Origin: Mycolicibacterium novocastrense
Lineage (GTDB): Bacteria > Actinomycetota > Actinomycetes > Mycobacteriales > Mycobacteriaceae
Reading direction: 5' to 3'
Assembly: GCF_001570485.1 (NCBI RefSeq)
Contig: NZ_BCTA01000096.1
Coordinates: forward strand, 1 to 64,000
Length of the DNA stretch: 64,000 nucleotides
Position 1 is the first letter of the stretch, and each line of letters starts with the position of its first letter. This document shows positions 14,001 through 19,249 of the stretch, in pieces. The notes under the pieces were generated by a model. It was given only the letters and a program-made list of their open reading frames with translations. It was not told the origin of the DNA and did not search any database. The position numbers and the translations under genes were made by a program.

Positions 14001-14417
14001 TGGACTGCTTCGGGGGAGGTGGCGCATTCGGACATCATCGAAGCACATCGAAGAAATCTCGAGATGACCAACCGCCACGACTGGGATGCGCTTACCGCTG
14101 TGTGCGCGGGTGCTAGCTATATCAATCATCGGCAGCTCGGAAGCAGCACCGCCGACTACATCGCGTCAATCCGGACCCTGGCGTCGCTTGCACCAGATCT
14201 CTCAATCGAGTCGGCAGAAATACTCGCCTACTCGGAGCTCGGCGTCGCGACTCATGTCGTGGTGAGGGGGACGTCCACCGCCGGCCTTGCGATCGAGGTT
14301 CCGTTCCTACTGATCAATCTCTGGCACGGAGATCACGTCACGCACATCGAGGCCTTCGACCTCGAGGACCGCGACCACGCCCTGGAACGTTTCAAGGAAC
14401 TCAACGAGTCCGGTTAG
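2013..14417 (+). CDS. Giant SARP/BTAD-cyclase-STAND ATPase regulator with 21 tandem NTF2-like domains
   Basis: About 4,134 residues from ATG 2013. GTG 2043 and GTG 2061 are in-frame alternatives; 2061 begins exactly at the winged-helix domain (VELGVLGPLQV). Domain order: OmpR/SARP winged helix (about residues 15-105); BTAD helical domain (about 110-262); class III nucleotide cyclase domain (about 268-432) with LLTDIEGST, KTRGEGD and GRAVNRAARL; AAA_16/STAND ATPase with Walker A GEPGVGKT at 496-503 and Walker B LILDDLHW; TPR-like helices to about 1,280. From residue 1287 to the end the protein is an array of NTF2/SnoaL-like domains of about 135 residues. Known SARP and cyclase-LuxR relatives end near the TPR region, so the tail is the oddity. 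The second cyclase metal Asp position reads Glu (GEGD), as in other mycobacterial cyclase-ATPase regulators. It is likely a cytosolic ligand-responsive regulator; ligand and DNA target are unknown. Confidence 0.9.
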   Translation: MLNRLSDDRNVITLQQVELGVLGPLQVRQYGLPVAIPGAKPRAVLTMLGLHGGSVVSAAALVALLWGDDPPRTATKALQTHISSLRRALGDGFVLTEGSGWTLSTTEIDAIHYKSAARLGRKALAAGDPTRAVTLFDQALALWRGIPELPDSSRGSSEKTRWLEGHAALVEDRADALLATGRAAEIVGELESAIAEAPLRERRWGHLMLALYRAGRQGEALGAYKRARSLLVDELGVEPGPELRRLEAAIVAQDAALEVPQSQQLTTVTRAVTFLLTDIEGSTAAWEADADAMAVALARHDEIVEQVVTSRGGRLVKTRGEGDATFSVFDRPSAAAAAAIELQGAVAHEDWRLAEPMRIRVALHTGEVEFRDGDYFGRAVNRAARLRSLAVGGQILCSGATAELVIDSLPDDVVLADLGTRRLRNLPRPEHVFELRMETADDPSPPTAEAPMVRPALPAVLVGPGPFVGRGRELERLVSAWQSTLAAGTRAVLIAGEPGVGKTRLAGEWSRQAYEQGAVVLYGRCDEDLGAPYQPFAEALRSLVSCVDSNRLRNVRGVEALLPLVPGLADALPDVTAPPRADPDTERYAMFDAVVALLGAASATAPVVLILDDLHWAAKPTLLLLRHLLRFGEEARVQIVGTYRSTDLDRSHPLAAMLADLHRDGTATRLQLSGLDEGDVTAYVAEAGYDDEELGRALATVTGGNPFFLIEALRHVEESGGRWDPSTLPQGVREAVSRRLSRLTAETNKALAAAAVVGSRFALTLVERVVGEDLVDAFDEAGKAGIVIEEPGGRYRFNHALVRQSLLAELPSVRRMRLHQRIAGTLEAEPGDDDELVAELAYHYFECAWAGNAAKAVEYCRRAADQAMSRVAYEGAADLYDRALHALEELDDELPDRDDLQAELLIAHCEALLAAGDVTSAKVAVMQLRDVAGDSGRLGAWGTCFDGELSMLTDPERLDEIESAVGVAAQQLGALDDAAGEAKAHTVRAGCLARLGRIGDCETALDQALTAARRAREHGRVNAVLAGAPLAALWGPNPVPRAGGRCLDVVRLLRITTGSPLVEATSTRCQAVLDAFRGRATEGRRLIESARRALTELGLRHALLEVDQFAGIIELVADDAAAAEPYLRRAYEGFRRMGLDTDTADTAALLARACLALDRDAEADEMCAVSERLAGHGSKASIAWRSVRAQLLARAGVHDRAKQVAEEAVSLAAATDALVDHGDACLALATVLRIAGDRAGMRAAAEQAIALYERKGAAALAEKARRVLGARSEPPTPADQVSRAEPENACVRIIRRLAAAADRQAWEEYRSLYAPDVTVESRRKMVGFTKEDLAVGDWPRLAERVADSETVRHRHSVIAVRGERLALCRLTIGGTEVRPDAPQEDVLELYALDNEGRIARRVWFDAEDLDTALAELDAASQGLAPQLRELLENGATRADERFNALFAARRWDDIAALLTEDLRIVDHRPGLRRESNDRATELAEVRAIAELGTKSMTSQVIAIRGNRLALVRTLYTGRDMRPEAFHTELLRIVEISDEERLVAYIAFDPDDFDAAIGELDARYLAGEAAPFADTWSVVAGVFASLARHEVPPSTQDFLSIDHRPGTPLAHTDLRTVVANIWDVTPDLQSHIETVHRLDHHGALCTQVSRGRTAEGFPAEWRMLNLTTVDGSLVSGCELFDETDLDVAIARFEELRRPERQLENAASRAAEQFLAHFQADDWKAMSELFAETYLLDDRRRIISSGIRHGHDHAIEDLRAVVDVGLWAELSTSTIATRGGRLVLLHLHAAGPDPGASQSDLLQVVEVDNDGRFSAVVVFDVNDIDTAFDELERRYLSGEAATHTQAWSVIAGAYAAVLRHELPRTTPDWVNVDHRRVTSFAPNELEPFLKATWDVLENDIKIYVQAVHRLTDLGAVVTRVIKGTSREGFTAEWREIGLSTVDRDRINRSEIFDETDLDVALARFDELERPSALKNVASDVINRYCASFDARDWATMAETLAEDVITDDRRRVVNAGVRRGRDVHIADMRATAEVSGARVSSTVLAIRGERLVLNRVRVINRNESRDDVSAQMLSVTEINPDKRATAVVAFDDDNFDGAFQELDARYLAGEASDNAQTWSAVVESFAAVNRGVVPEVAPGCINLDHRCAVAFAPGEIGSYTVAAQANTPDFNTYIEAVHRLDVRGAVVSYVAKGTSAQGFQAEWRGVSLSIVDGRLVNRVELFDEPDLEVALAQFDELNCPAATYLENTASRAVERFQTCFANRDWEAMAEVLADDVAAVDHRPVMGAGLRFGRALNIGDWQSVAEVGFTTVTSTMIATRGERLTMGRFHISTGDNTYHNDVLGIVEIDAFDRIATCLMFDDTDMDAAFQELESRYLAGEAASYARTWSVILTSYEKYDRHELPPTTPDWANIDHRRVTTMPAGELLEHSQATWDVTPDAKIYFERVHRLNDVGAVFTQVVSGTSQEGFEAEWRMVDLVMIEGDLICRCEIFDDSDLDIALARFDELTPPARPVNVAYQMVERLWSCFAKRDWSATGELLAPDVRAEDRRRIVNDGLRQGREAFVANMRAVAEVGIDDVTSAVVATRGERLVLARVRAERFHSDVLNLLELDAAQTFITSTVVFDMEDLDAAFTELDARYGAGEAAAHGRTWTMLANAIAAFNRHELPTTTPDWVNIDHRSGTSIAPGQLFPYVRTSWELAPDITNYIEAVHRLNDFGAIVTRVATGTSQEGFNAEWRVITLATFDGDLLSRVELFDETDLDAALARFEELRPPTPVSTNVATKVDQRSLTRLENGATRALANLWVCFDAQDWDAVQAAMAEDFASYDRRQVVNAGVRRGRAIHIENMRSVGEVGFKNAGSPAIATRGERLALCRSRFTAGQGPRGEIVAEALMIIETDAANRLVSNTVFDLDALNEAFAELDAKYAAGEAMPHAQTWSVVTRAYAALNRQEQFERDWIYTDHRRGTPFASTSSATSAHPDVWDVTPDLNAHIEVVHRLTEAAVLVTSVVGGSSQDGFEAEWRFVQLLTVARDRIKRCELFDETDIDTAIARFNELCASPTHLDNAAVRVRARVADAYNRRDTETFAAGAVGRYEDRRRGLHDEGITDAKYALAVLSETPASWKLSIEPVAVRGDRLALTREAFRDTNDSALPITVELIVLTEVADEEADLHTVFFDSDDADAAFKELDRRFVAGEAAPYSHTWSAIAESYAAFNRRKIPSAEPAWVDHRLLATIQSGDLIANVGAAWDLVPDIKAHIATVHRLSELGAVIDILVRGSSREGFDAEYHEIAVVTVRENTPDRFEMFDADNLDAAFARLDELSREPRIENAATRFWTVVVDAFNRRDVETVLNLLSDDGCQEDRRIGLRAKFRGAERRRAVEAMFTTAPASWRIEVEPIAVRGSLLALMRQRYRDSASTDHQVVVELLSVTEMRDNTVVHDTVDFDADDISSAMRELESRYVAGEAAPFTKTWSLVVRTYDAFNRHKLSPTTEGWVNIDHRPVIASAPGDVHAYVRESWEVASDISTRIEAVHRLSGIGAVFTHAESGTSREGFVAEWREVTLLTFDGDAITRCEIFSEDDLDAALARFDELSQRAPRIENAATRMWERLADAFNHRDIDEFLTLTSPDGRIDDRRKGLQAMHDPSDRRRAAQALFEAPRTWRLNVDHIAIRGSRLSLAHQIYRDTRDDSQPVTIEHLAVVEINDDGLMHDFVNFDSDDLDAAFEELETRYLASEAAAHAGTWSAIADGYAVFNRRELFRTTPDWVNIDHRRGGTAFAPGEQSALILATWDVVRKIHVYPEVIHRLDTLGAVFTQIVQATSQEGFDGEWREITLLTVTGDAISRCEVFDEADLDAALARFDELNRATHRLDNAATRTRARLVDAFAHRDLDTFSCLLTPDGRYDDRRKGLRDTGSLKEEFVPTMLSEAPASWQWTDEPIAIRGQRLALCRDWFRDTNAPGHPVTVDDLSLTEITEEGLVCHSVIFDSDDLDAAMRELDARWTASGEVAHSDIIEAHRRNLEMTNRHDWDALTAVCAGASYINHRQLGSSTADYIASIRTLASLAPDLSIESAEILAYSELGVATHVVVRGTSTAGLAIEVPFLLINLWHGDHVTHIEAFDLEDRDHALERFKELNESG
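5871..14414 (+). repeat. Protein-coding tandem array of alternating A- and B-type NTF2-like domains
   Basis: The 3' two thirds of the giant gene repeat with a period of about 810 bp (270 residues), each unit being an A domain followed by a B domain. A domains open with E/D-N-A-A-x-R and carry D-x-R-R, a conserved RGxRLxL strand and DLDAAFxELDxRYLAGEAA. B domains open with TWSVI, carry NxDHR, VHRL, GAVxT, GTSxEGFxAEWR and end DLDAALARFDEL. A-type starts lie near 5871, 6306, 7115, 7925, 8742, 9543, 10383, 11191, 11986, 12798 and 13611. That gives 11 A and 10 B domains; the first A has no B partner. The last four A domains (from 11191) form a distinct subfamily with RRxGL and APASWxxxxEPIAVRG signatures. 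The DNA copies are diverged, so the array is old. Confidence 0.85.
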
Positions 14418-14509
14418 CCCTCGGTACACGCCGAACATGCGGTAAGCGCGAAGTTCGGCGCCGATCTTCGGCCTGAGCGCGGCTTGGCGAAGAGAAGCCG
14501 CGCTGACCG

Positions 14510-14562
14510 TTGACACGCAGCCGTGCGGCTGCCTATTGTCGAACATGCAGCCAGACGGCTGC
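14510..14562 (+). promoter_or_regulatory. Promoter with two matched ArsR-type operators
   Basis: TTGACA (14510-14515) and TATTGT (14534-14539) are separated by 18 bp and make a good sigma-A-type promoter. Two inverted repeats of the same form, GCAGCC-N4-GGCTGC, lie at 14517-14532 (filling the -35/-10 spacer) and 14547-14562 (over the expected start site). Their centres are exactly 30 bp apart, about three helical turns, so two regulator dimers would sit on the same DNA face. The position suggests autorepression of the downstream ArsR-type gene. Confidence 0.8.
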
Positions 14563-14579
14563 ATAACCCAGGCGGCAGG

Positions 14580-15356
14580 ATGGACGACGTATTCAAGGCA
14601 CTGGCCGATCCGAATCGGCGTCTGCTCCTCGACAGCCTCAACGATCGCAACGGGCAGACCCTGCGCGATCTGTGCTCGCGGCTGTCGATGGCTCGCCAGT
14701 CGGTGAGCAAGCACCTCGCCGTGCTGGAAGCCGCCAATCTCATCACCACCGTGTGGCGGGGGCGCGAGAAGCTGCACTACCTCAACGCAGAACCGATCAA
14801 CGCGATCGCCGACCGCTGGATCCACCAATACAACCGCGCGCGGGTGCAGACGCTCGCGGACCTCAAGACTGCATTGGAGGCCCACCCGATGAGCAGCAGT
14901 GAATTCGTTTACGTCACGTATATCCGCACCACCCCCGAACGGCTGTGGCAGGCCATCACCGACCCGGCGTTCTCCAACCGGTACATGGGCCATGCACTGG
15001 TGTCGGACTTCAAGAAAGGCTCGGAGTACGTGTGGTCCGACTGCAGCGGTCTGGAGATCACGGATCCCGAGCAGGTGATCCTCGAGTCGGAGCCGTATCG
15101 GCGGCTCGCGTTCACCTTCCACACCTTCGTGCCCGAACTGACGACGCTAGGACTGGATGAGGACGTCGTCGAGAAGGCCGCGTCCGAACGGCGGTCCAAA
15201 GTCACCTTCGACATCGAACCGGTCGAGGACGGCCAGGTGAAGCTGACCGTCATACATGACGACTTCCCGCCGGAAAGTACTGTGCGCGATCTGATCTCCG
15301 GTGGGTGGCCGTGGAAGCTGGCCAACCTGAAGAGCGCATTGGAGGCAACCTCATGA
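14580..15356 (+). CDS. ArsR-family winged-helix regulator fused to an AHSA1/SRPBCC domain
   Basis: 258 residues from ATG 14580, preceded by the purine-rich AGGCGGCAGGA. Residues 1-100 are an ArsR winged helix (MDDVFKALADPNRRLLLDSL..., recognition region MARQSVSKHLAVLEAANLI). No metal-binding Cys/His motif is present, so this is the metal-independent subgroup that represses its own operon. Residues about 108-258 form an AHSA1-type SRPBCC domain (VTYIRTTPERLWQAITDP... ending GWPWKLANLKSALEA), a hydrophobic-ligand pocket. The fusion of both halves in one chain is a known actinobacterial arrangement. Its stop overlaps the ATG of the DUF899 gene (ATGA), so the two are translationally coupled, and paired operators lie just upstream. 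Confidence 0.88.
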   Translation: MDDVFKALADPNRRLLLDSLNDRNGQTLRDLCSRLSMARQSVSKHLAVLEAANLITTVWRGREKLHYLNAEPINAIADRWIHQYNRARVQTLADLKTALEAHPMSSSEFVYVTYIRTTPERLWQAITDPAFSNRYMGHALVSDFKKGSEYVWSDCSGLEITDPEQVILESEPYRRLAFTFHTFVPELTTLGLDEDVVEKAASERRSKVTFDIEPVEDGQVKLTVIHDDFPPESTVRDLISGGWPWKLANLKSALEATS

Positions 15357-16063
15357 CGACGATGAACACGCCACCGACAGTTTCCGCAGCAGAGTGGGAC
15401 GCTGCTTGGCAAGAGATGGTGGCCAAGGAGAAGGACCTCATGCGGGCCCGCGACGCCCTAGCCGCACAGCGCCGACGGATGCCGTGGATGGCCGTCGACA
15501 ATGCCTACACCTTCGACGGCCCCCAGGGCAAGGTCAGCTTGCTCGACCTGTTCGACGGCCGTCGCCAGCTGCTCGTGTACCGCGCTTTCATCGAACCCGG
15601 AACGGGCGACGGCGACGTCCCCGGGCATCCGGGATGGCCCGAACACGGCTGTGTCGGCTGCTCCTTGATGGCTGACCACGTGCCGAACCTTGCCCATCTC
15701 AACGCCCGCGACACCACACTCGTATACGTCTCGCGGGCAACACAACCCGACCTGCAGCGGATGAAGACAAAGATGGGCTGGGGCCATATCCCCTGGTACA
15801 CCATCACCGACGACTTCGACCAAGATTTCGGCGTCAAGGACTGGCACGGCACCAACGTCTTCATCCGCGACGACGAAAACCGCGTCTACCGCACCTATTT
15901 CATCAACGGTCGCGGCGATGAGGCGTTCGTCAACACCTGGAATCTGCTCGACGTGACGCCCCTCGGCCGGCAGGAGACCTGGGAGGATTCACCCGAGGGC
16001 TATCCGCAGGGTCCGCCCTACGAGTGGTGGAGTTGGCACGACACCTACGACCAAACGCCGTAG
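15353..16063 (+). CDS. DUF899 family thioredoxin-fold protein
   Basis: 236 residues starting at ATG 15353 inside the ATGA overlap with the ArsR-AHSA1 gene. The sequence matches the DUF899 family, predicted thiol-disulfide oxidoreductases of thioredoxin-like fold. It has the N-terminal WMAVDNAYTFDGPQGKVSLLDLFDGRRQLLVYRAF pattern (split here: WMAVDNAYTF, then LLDLFDGRRQLLVYRAF), the CVGC motif in WPEHGCVGCSLMADHV, and the W-rich C-terminus YEWWSWHDTY. Coupling to a repressor with a lipid-like binding domain suggests an inducible detoxification or redox response, but the substrate is unknown. No signal peptide, so cytosolic. Confidence 0.85.
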   Translation: MTTMNTPPTVSAAEWDAAWQEMVAKEKDLMRARDALAAQRRRMPWMAVDNAYTFDGPQGKVSLLDLFDGRRQLLVYRAFIEPGTGDGDVPGHPGWPEHGCVGCSLMADHVPNLAHLNARDTTLVYVSRATQPDLQRMKTKMGWGHIPWYTITDDFDQDFGVKDWHGTNVFIRDDENRVYRTYFINGRGDEAFVNTWNLLDVTPLGRQETWEDSPEGYPQGPPYEWWSWHDTYDQTP

Positions 16064-16107
16064 CGCGACACCGTTTGTGAAACCACCGACGAAATCCTTT
16101 CGCGGAT

Positions 16108-17372
16108 TCATACGGTCAGTGCAACATCTGTTGTGATTGGAGTTGCGCTATGCCGAGTCCGTTCGGAGTTTCGGTTCGTCGAGATTTCTTTGATCGTGTG
16201 TGTCTGGGATCGACTGTTGGAGATGCCGCCCGGGGTGCGGGTGTGTCATACAACACCGGGTGGCTGTGGTGGCGCGATGCTGGTGCGATGACACTACGTA
16301 AGGGTCGCGGAAGTGGTGGGCTGGCTAATCCGGGGAATTTGTTGCGTCCGGGTGGATTCGGCGCCGACCTCAGTTTGGACGAACGCGTCAAGATCATGCG
16401 CGGTCTTGATGCCCACCTCACCCAGGCCGAGATCGCGCGCCGAATCGGTCGGGGCCGCTGGACGGTCAGTCGCGAAATCGCTCGCAATAAGAACCCCGAC
16501 GGGGATTACCACGCCTTGATGGCCCATGCCCGCGCAGCCGAACGCGCGCGGCGGCCTAAGGCGTTCAAGCTCAAAGACAATCCGTTGTGCGCCCAGATTG
16601 AGGGCTGGATGGATATCGGTTGGAGTCCCGGGCTGATCGCCGATGTATTGGCCCGCGACTACCCCGATGACAAGCTGATGAGGGTGAGCCACGAGACGAT
16701 CTATCGCTGCCTGTATGTGCAGGCTAGGGGTAGTTTGCGCGCTGATCTGCACCAACGGCTGTCTACCCGGCGGGCCAAGCGCAAGCCACGCGACCGCACC
16801 GACAATCGTCGCGGGGTCTACAGCAGTGGTGAGGAATTCAAAATCAGCGATCGTCCGGCCGAGGCTACTGACCGCGCAGTGCCCGGCCACTGGGAAGGCG
16901 ATCTGATACTGGGGCCCGGGGGCACGAGTGCGGTCGGGACCCTGGTCGAGCGGTCCACCCGGTTCACCATGCTCTTGCACCTGCCCGGCGATCACACCGC
17001 CGAAACGGTAGCCACGGCGATGATCAAGGCGATGAGTGAGTTGCCCGAGGATCTGCGTCGGTCGATCACCTGGGACCGCGGCAGCGAGATGTCCAAGTGG
17101 CGTGACATCCAGCTCCAGCTCAACACCCCGGTCTACTTCTGCAACCCCCACTCACCCTGGCAGCGCGGAACCAATGAGAACACCAACCGACTGCTGCGAT
17201 TCTGGTTCGAAAAAGGCAGCGACCTAAGCGGTTACACCAAGGCCGATCTCAAACGCATACAAGATCTCCTCAACCGCCGGCCCAGACCGACCCTCGATCT
17301 CGACACACCGGCCCAGCGGTTAGCCGCACTCCTCGACCAAGCCGCCGCCTAAACGTTGCACTCACCGGTTGA
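16108..17372 (+). mobile_element. IS30-family insertion sequence
   Basis: About 1,265 bp with one transposase gene. Terminal inverted repeats were found by eye: 16108-16125 against the complement of 17355-17372, with 15 of 18 positions matching and the innermost AGTGCAAC identical. The right repeat begins two bases after the transposase stop. No convincing short target duplication flanks these ends, so the element may be old or the outer ends may lie a few bases further out. It separates the ArsR/DUF899 operon from the MBL hydrolase gene. Confidence 0.75.
16150..17352 (+). CDS. IS30-family transposase
   Basis: 400 residues, full length for the family. An N-terminal helix-turn-helix (LTQAEIARRIGRGRWTVSREI) is followed by the RNase H-like catalytic domain. 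The acidic triad is visible as Asp in GHWEGDLILG, Asp in ITWDRGSEM and Glu in WQRGTNENTNRLLR. The frame is intact and no key residue is missing, so the protein could be active. Start ATG 16150 is preceded by GATTGGAGTT, a weak ribosome site. It is bounded by the inverted repeats of the IS. Confidence 0.93.
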   Translation: MPSPFGVSVRRDFFDRVCLGSTVGDAARGAGVSYNTGWLWWRDAGAMTLRKGRGSGGLANPGNLLRPGGFGADLSLDERVKIMRGLDAHLTQAEIARRIGRGRWTVSREIARNKNPDGDYHALMAHARAAERARRPKAFKLKDNPLCAQIEGWMDIGWSPGLIADVLARDYPDDKLMRVSHETIYRCLYVQARGSLRADLHQRLSTRRAKRKPRDRTDNRRGVYSSGEEFKISDRPAEATDRAVPGHWEGDLILGPGGTSAVGTLVERSTRFTMLLHLPGDHTAETVATAMIKAMSELPEDLRRSITWDRGSEMSKWRDIQLQLNTPVYFCNPHSPWQRGTNENTNRLLRFWFEKGSDLSGYTKADLKRIQDLLNRRPRPTLDLDTPAQRLAALLDQAAA

Positions 17373-17443
17373 CAATGCCTTTGAAAAGCGTCGGTAGATT
17401 CACAAACGAGACCCGCCGAGCGGCCGGCCAAAGCAGAAGCCGA

Positions 17444-18103
17444 CTACGACGGCACGGTCGCCAGCGCTTGCGCCACGCAGTCGGCCCACGAACGCGAGTC
17501 CACGCTCATCCATGCCGTCTCGCCACCGAATGCACTCGAGATCACCAGATCTGGGGCAACGGTGCCCAGTAGTTCCACACTTTCGCGCAGCTGCGCTGCA
17601 TCACCGCGGCCCGGCACCAAGAAGGTCGCCCACGTTCCTGAGGCCGTGGGGAACATGGTGTCGCCCGTGAACAGGTATCGCTCACCGGTCACGCCCGTTA
17701 CGAGATAGCTTGTGCTGCCTGATGAATGACCCGGCGTGGGTAGCGCCTCGACACCGTTGGCGTCGACATGTCGCACACGACCGATGGCCACGTCGACACG
17801 CGCATGCTCTGCAATGGCGCCGACCTCGGCCTCCGGTACGTGCAGCCCGCGACCGAACCGCTCTTCGATCCGCTTCAGGTTCGGCCCGGCCTCGTCGAGA
17901 TGCGACAGGTACTGCGCGCTGACGCCGCCGAGCGCGTCGATCGCGTCGAAGTCCGCCTCCGTGGCGGGGCTGTAGAACAGCACGTTGCCACGCGGGCCTC
18001 GCCACAGATACGCGTGCGTGGTGAGGCCGGGGAATGGCGTGTCCATCCGGGTCTGCCAGAGATCGTCCCGAATCCGGGTCAACTGCGTCGTGGAAGTAGT
18101 CAT
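17444..18103 (-). CDS. Metallo-beta-lactamase-fold hydrolase, atypical metal site
   Basis: 219 residues with MBL-fold landmarks: a TPGHSSGSTSYLV strand-loop and a TGDTMFP motif, preceded by a region where the usual HxHxDH would fall. There the chain reads YLSHLDEAG, so the canonical first metal motif is reduced to H-x-D. Either the protein binds one metal or it is a degenerate member. The substrate is unknown. It is divergent from a small secreted protein gene across about 80 bp that must hold both promoters. The IS30 element ends about 70 bp beyond its stop. Confidence 0.75.
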   Translation of the reverse strand: MTTSTTQLTRIRDDLWQTRMDTPFPGLTTHAYLWRGPRGNVLFYSPATEADFDAIDALGGVSAQYLSHLDEAGPNLKRIEERFGRGLHVPEAEVGAIAEHARVDVAIGRVRHVDANGVEALPTPGHSSGSTSYLVTGVTGERYLFTGDTMFPTASGTWATFLVPGRGDAAQLRESVELLGTVAPDLVISSAFGGETAWMSVDSRSWADCVAQALATVPS

Positions 18104-18184
18104 GACTCGACTCTGCGACCTGAACCATTGTTGAGGTCAAGCGATTCTTCACCGAACTTCGCATCCGAGTGCCACCATCGAACG

Positions 18185-18559
18185 ATGGCGCGCCCACACA
18201 TCGCCGCACTCGCGGTGACCCTGACAACCGCAGCGTCGATCGCCGTCGCTCCAGACGCAGAGGCGGTCTGCTACTCGGCCGACTGCGTGCCCAATGTCGC
18301 CCGCAACGTCGTCGAGGGAACGCCCTGTAAGCCCGGCAAGTATTTCAACTACGGGCTTGGTCCCGACGGCGCTACCTTCGTCTGCAACAGGGTGGGCGTG
18401 TGGACACCCGCCGGGCCGCTCATCGGTATCTACAACGTCGCGATGGACTGCATGCAACAGAACGCGTCGGCCCAAGGCTCCGACGGCGTGGCGTTCGTGT
18501 GTACCGACATGGGGGGCGGCCACCTGCGATGGGCCCATCGCATCGACACCGCCGAGTGA
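18185..18559 (+). CDS. Small secreted cysteine-containing protein
   Basis: 124 residues from ATG 18185. Residues 1-28 (MARPHIAALAVTLTTAASIA...) form a Sec signal peptide, probably cleaved after AEA. The mature part carries Cys residues in VCYSADCVP, GTPCKPG, FVCNRVG, MDCMQQ and FVCTDMG, an even number compatible with disulfides outside the membrane. I do not recognise a catalytic domain; short secreted proteins of this form are common in mycobacteria. It is convergent with the esterase-like gene, and their stops abut. Confidence 0.7.
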   Translation: MARPHIAALAVTLTTAASIAVAPDAEAVCYSADCVPNVARNVVEGTPCKPGKYFNYGLGPDGATFVCNRVGVWTPAGPLIGIYNVAMDCMQQNASAQGSDGVAFVCTDMGGGHLRWAHRIDTAE

Positions 18560-19246
18560 TCAAAGCACCGCAGCGATCCGCGCCGCCACATCCACAGCAA
18601 CCGACAACGACGCCTCATCGGTCGCGGCCGAATAGCGGTCGGCCGCAGGGTCGTACGTCGCACCCGCGATCGACCCGTGGTCGGCCTCCAATAGGACGCA
18701 CGAGACGGGCCAACCGTTGCGCTCGAGTGTCGAGGCGAACTCCTCGCTGGCCGACGGAGGTATCACGTCGTCGCGCGCGCCGTGCAACAGTGTGAACCGC
18801 ACCGGATCGCCGTCCAGCGACGTGGGCAGCGGCGACCCGCTGATCGGGTCGGGAACCATGAATGCCCCTGCCAGGCATACGGTGTGGGCCACCTCGAACT
18901 GTCGCGCGTGGATTGTCAGTCCGGCCGCCGCCAGGCCACCCATCGACCAGCCGACGACAACCAGGGGCCCGTCGCCGGCGTGCTTCCGTGCATGTGACGC
19001 CGACGCCAGCAGGTCACTACGCCCACGGTCGTCGGCGTGCGAATCCCAATCGGCCAGCACCACCGACAGCCCGTGCCCGTGCACCCGTTCGGCCAACGGC
19101 CGCATCGCGGTGCGTGAATCGGTCTGCGCGCCGTGCCACATCAGGACGGTGGGTTGCGAGGGGTCGCCGTAGACGTCTGCGGACCGGCCGGGGGAGTACT
19201 CGACGGTGTGCACGGCTCTGGAGTTCCCCGGTGACCGCGGAACCAA
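18560..19246 (-). CDS. Alpha/beta-hydrolase (esterase/dienelactone-hydrolase-like)
   Basis: 228 residues with a complete catalytic triad by motif: nucleophile Ser in VVVGWSMGGLAAAG, Asp in LLHGARDDVIPP, and His in LEADHGSIAGA. The oxyanion strand LMWHGAQTDSR sits near residue 36. The cap is short, as in small BAAT/dienelactone hydrolase-type enzymes. No signal peptide, so cytosolic. Substrate unknown. The stop directly abuts that of the secreted protein gene, and its start is only a few bases from the stop of the amidotransferase gene upstream on the same strand, so the two probably share a transcript. Confidence 0.8.
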   Translation of the reverse strand: MVPRSPGNSRAVHTVEYSPGRSADVYGDPSQPTVLMWHGAQTDSRTAMRPLAERVHGHGLSVVLADWDSHADDRGRSDLLASASHARKHAGDGPLVVVGWSMGGLAAAGLTIHARQFEVAHTVCLAGAFMVPDPISGSPLPTSLDGDPVRFTLLHGARDDVIPPSASEEFASTLERNGWPVSCVLLEADHGSIAGATYDPAADRYSAATDEASLSVAVDVAARIAAVL

Positions 19247-19249
19247 CCG

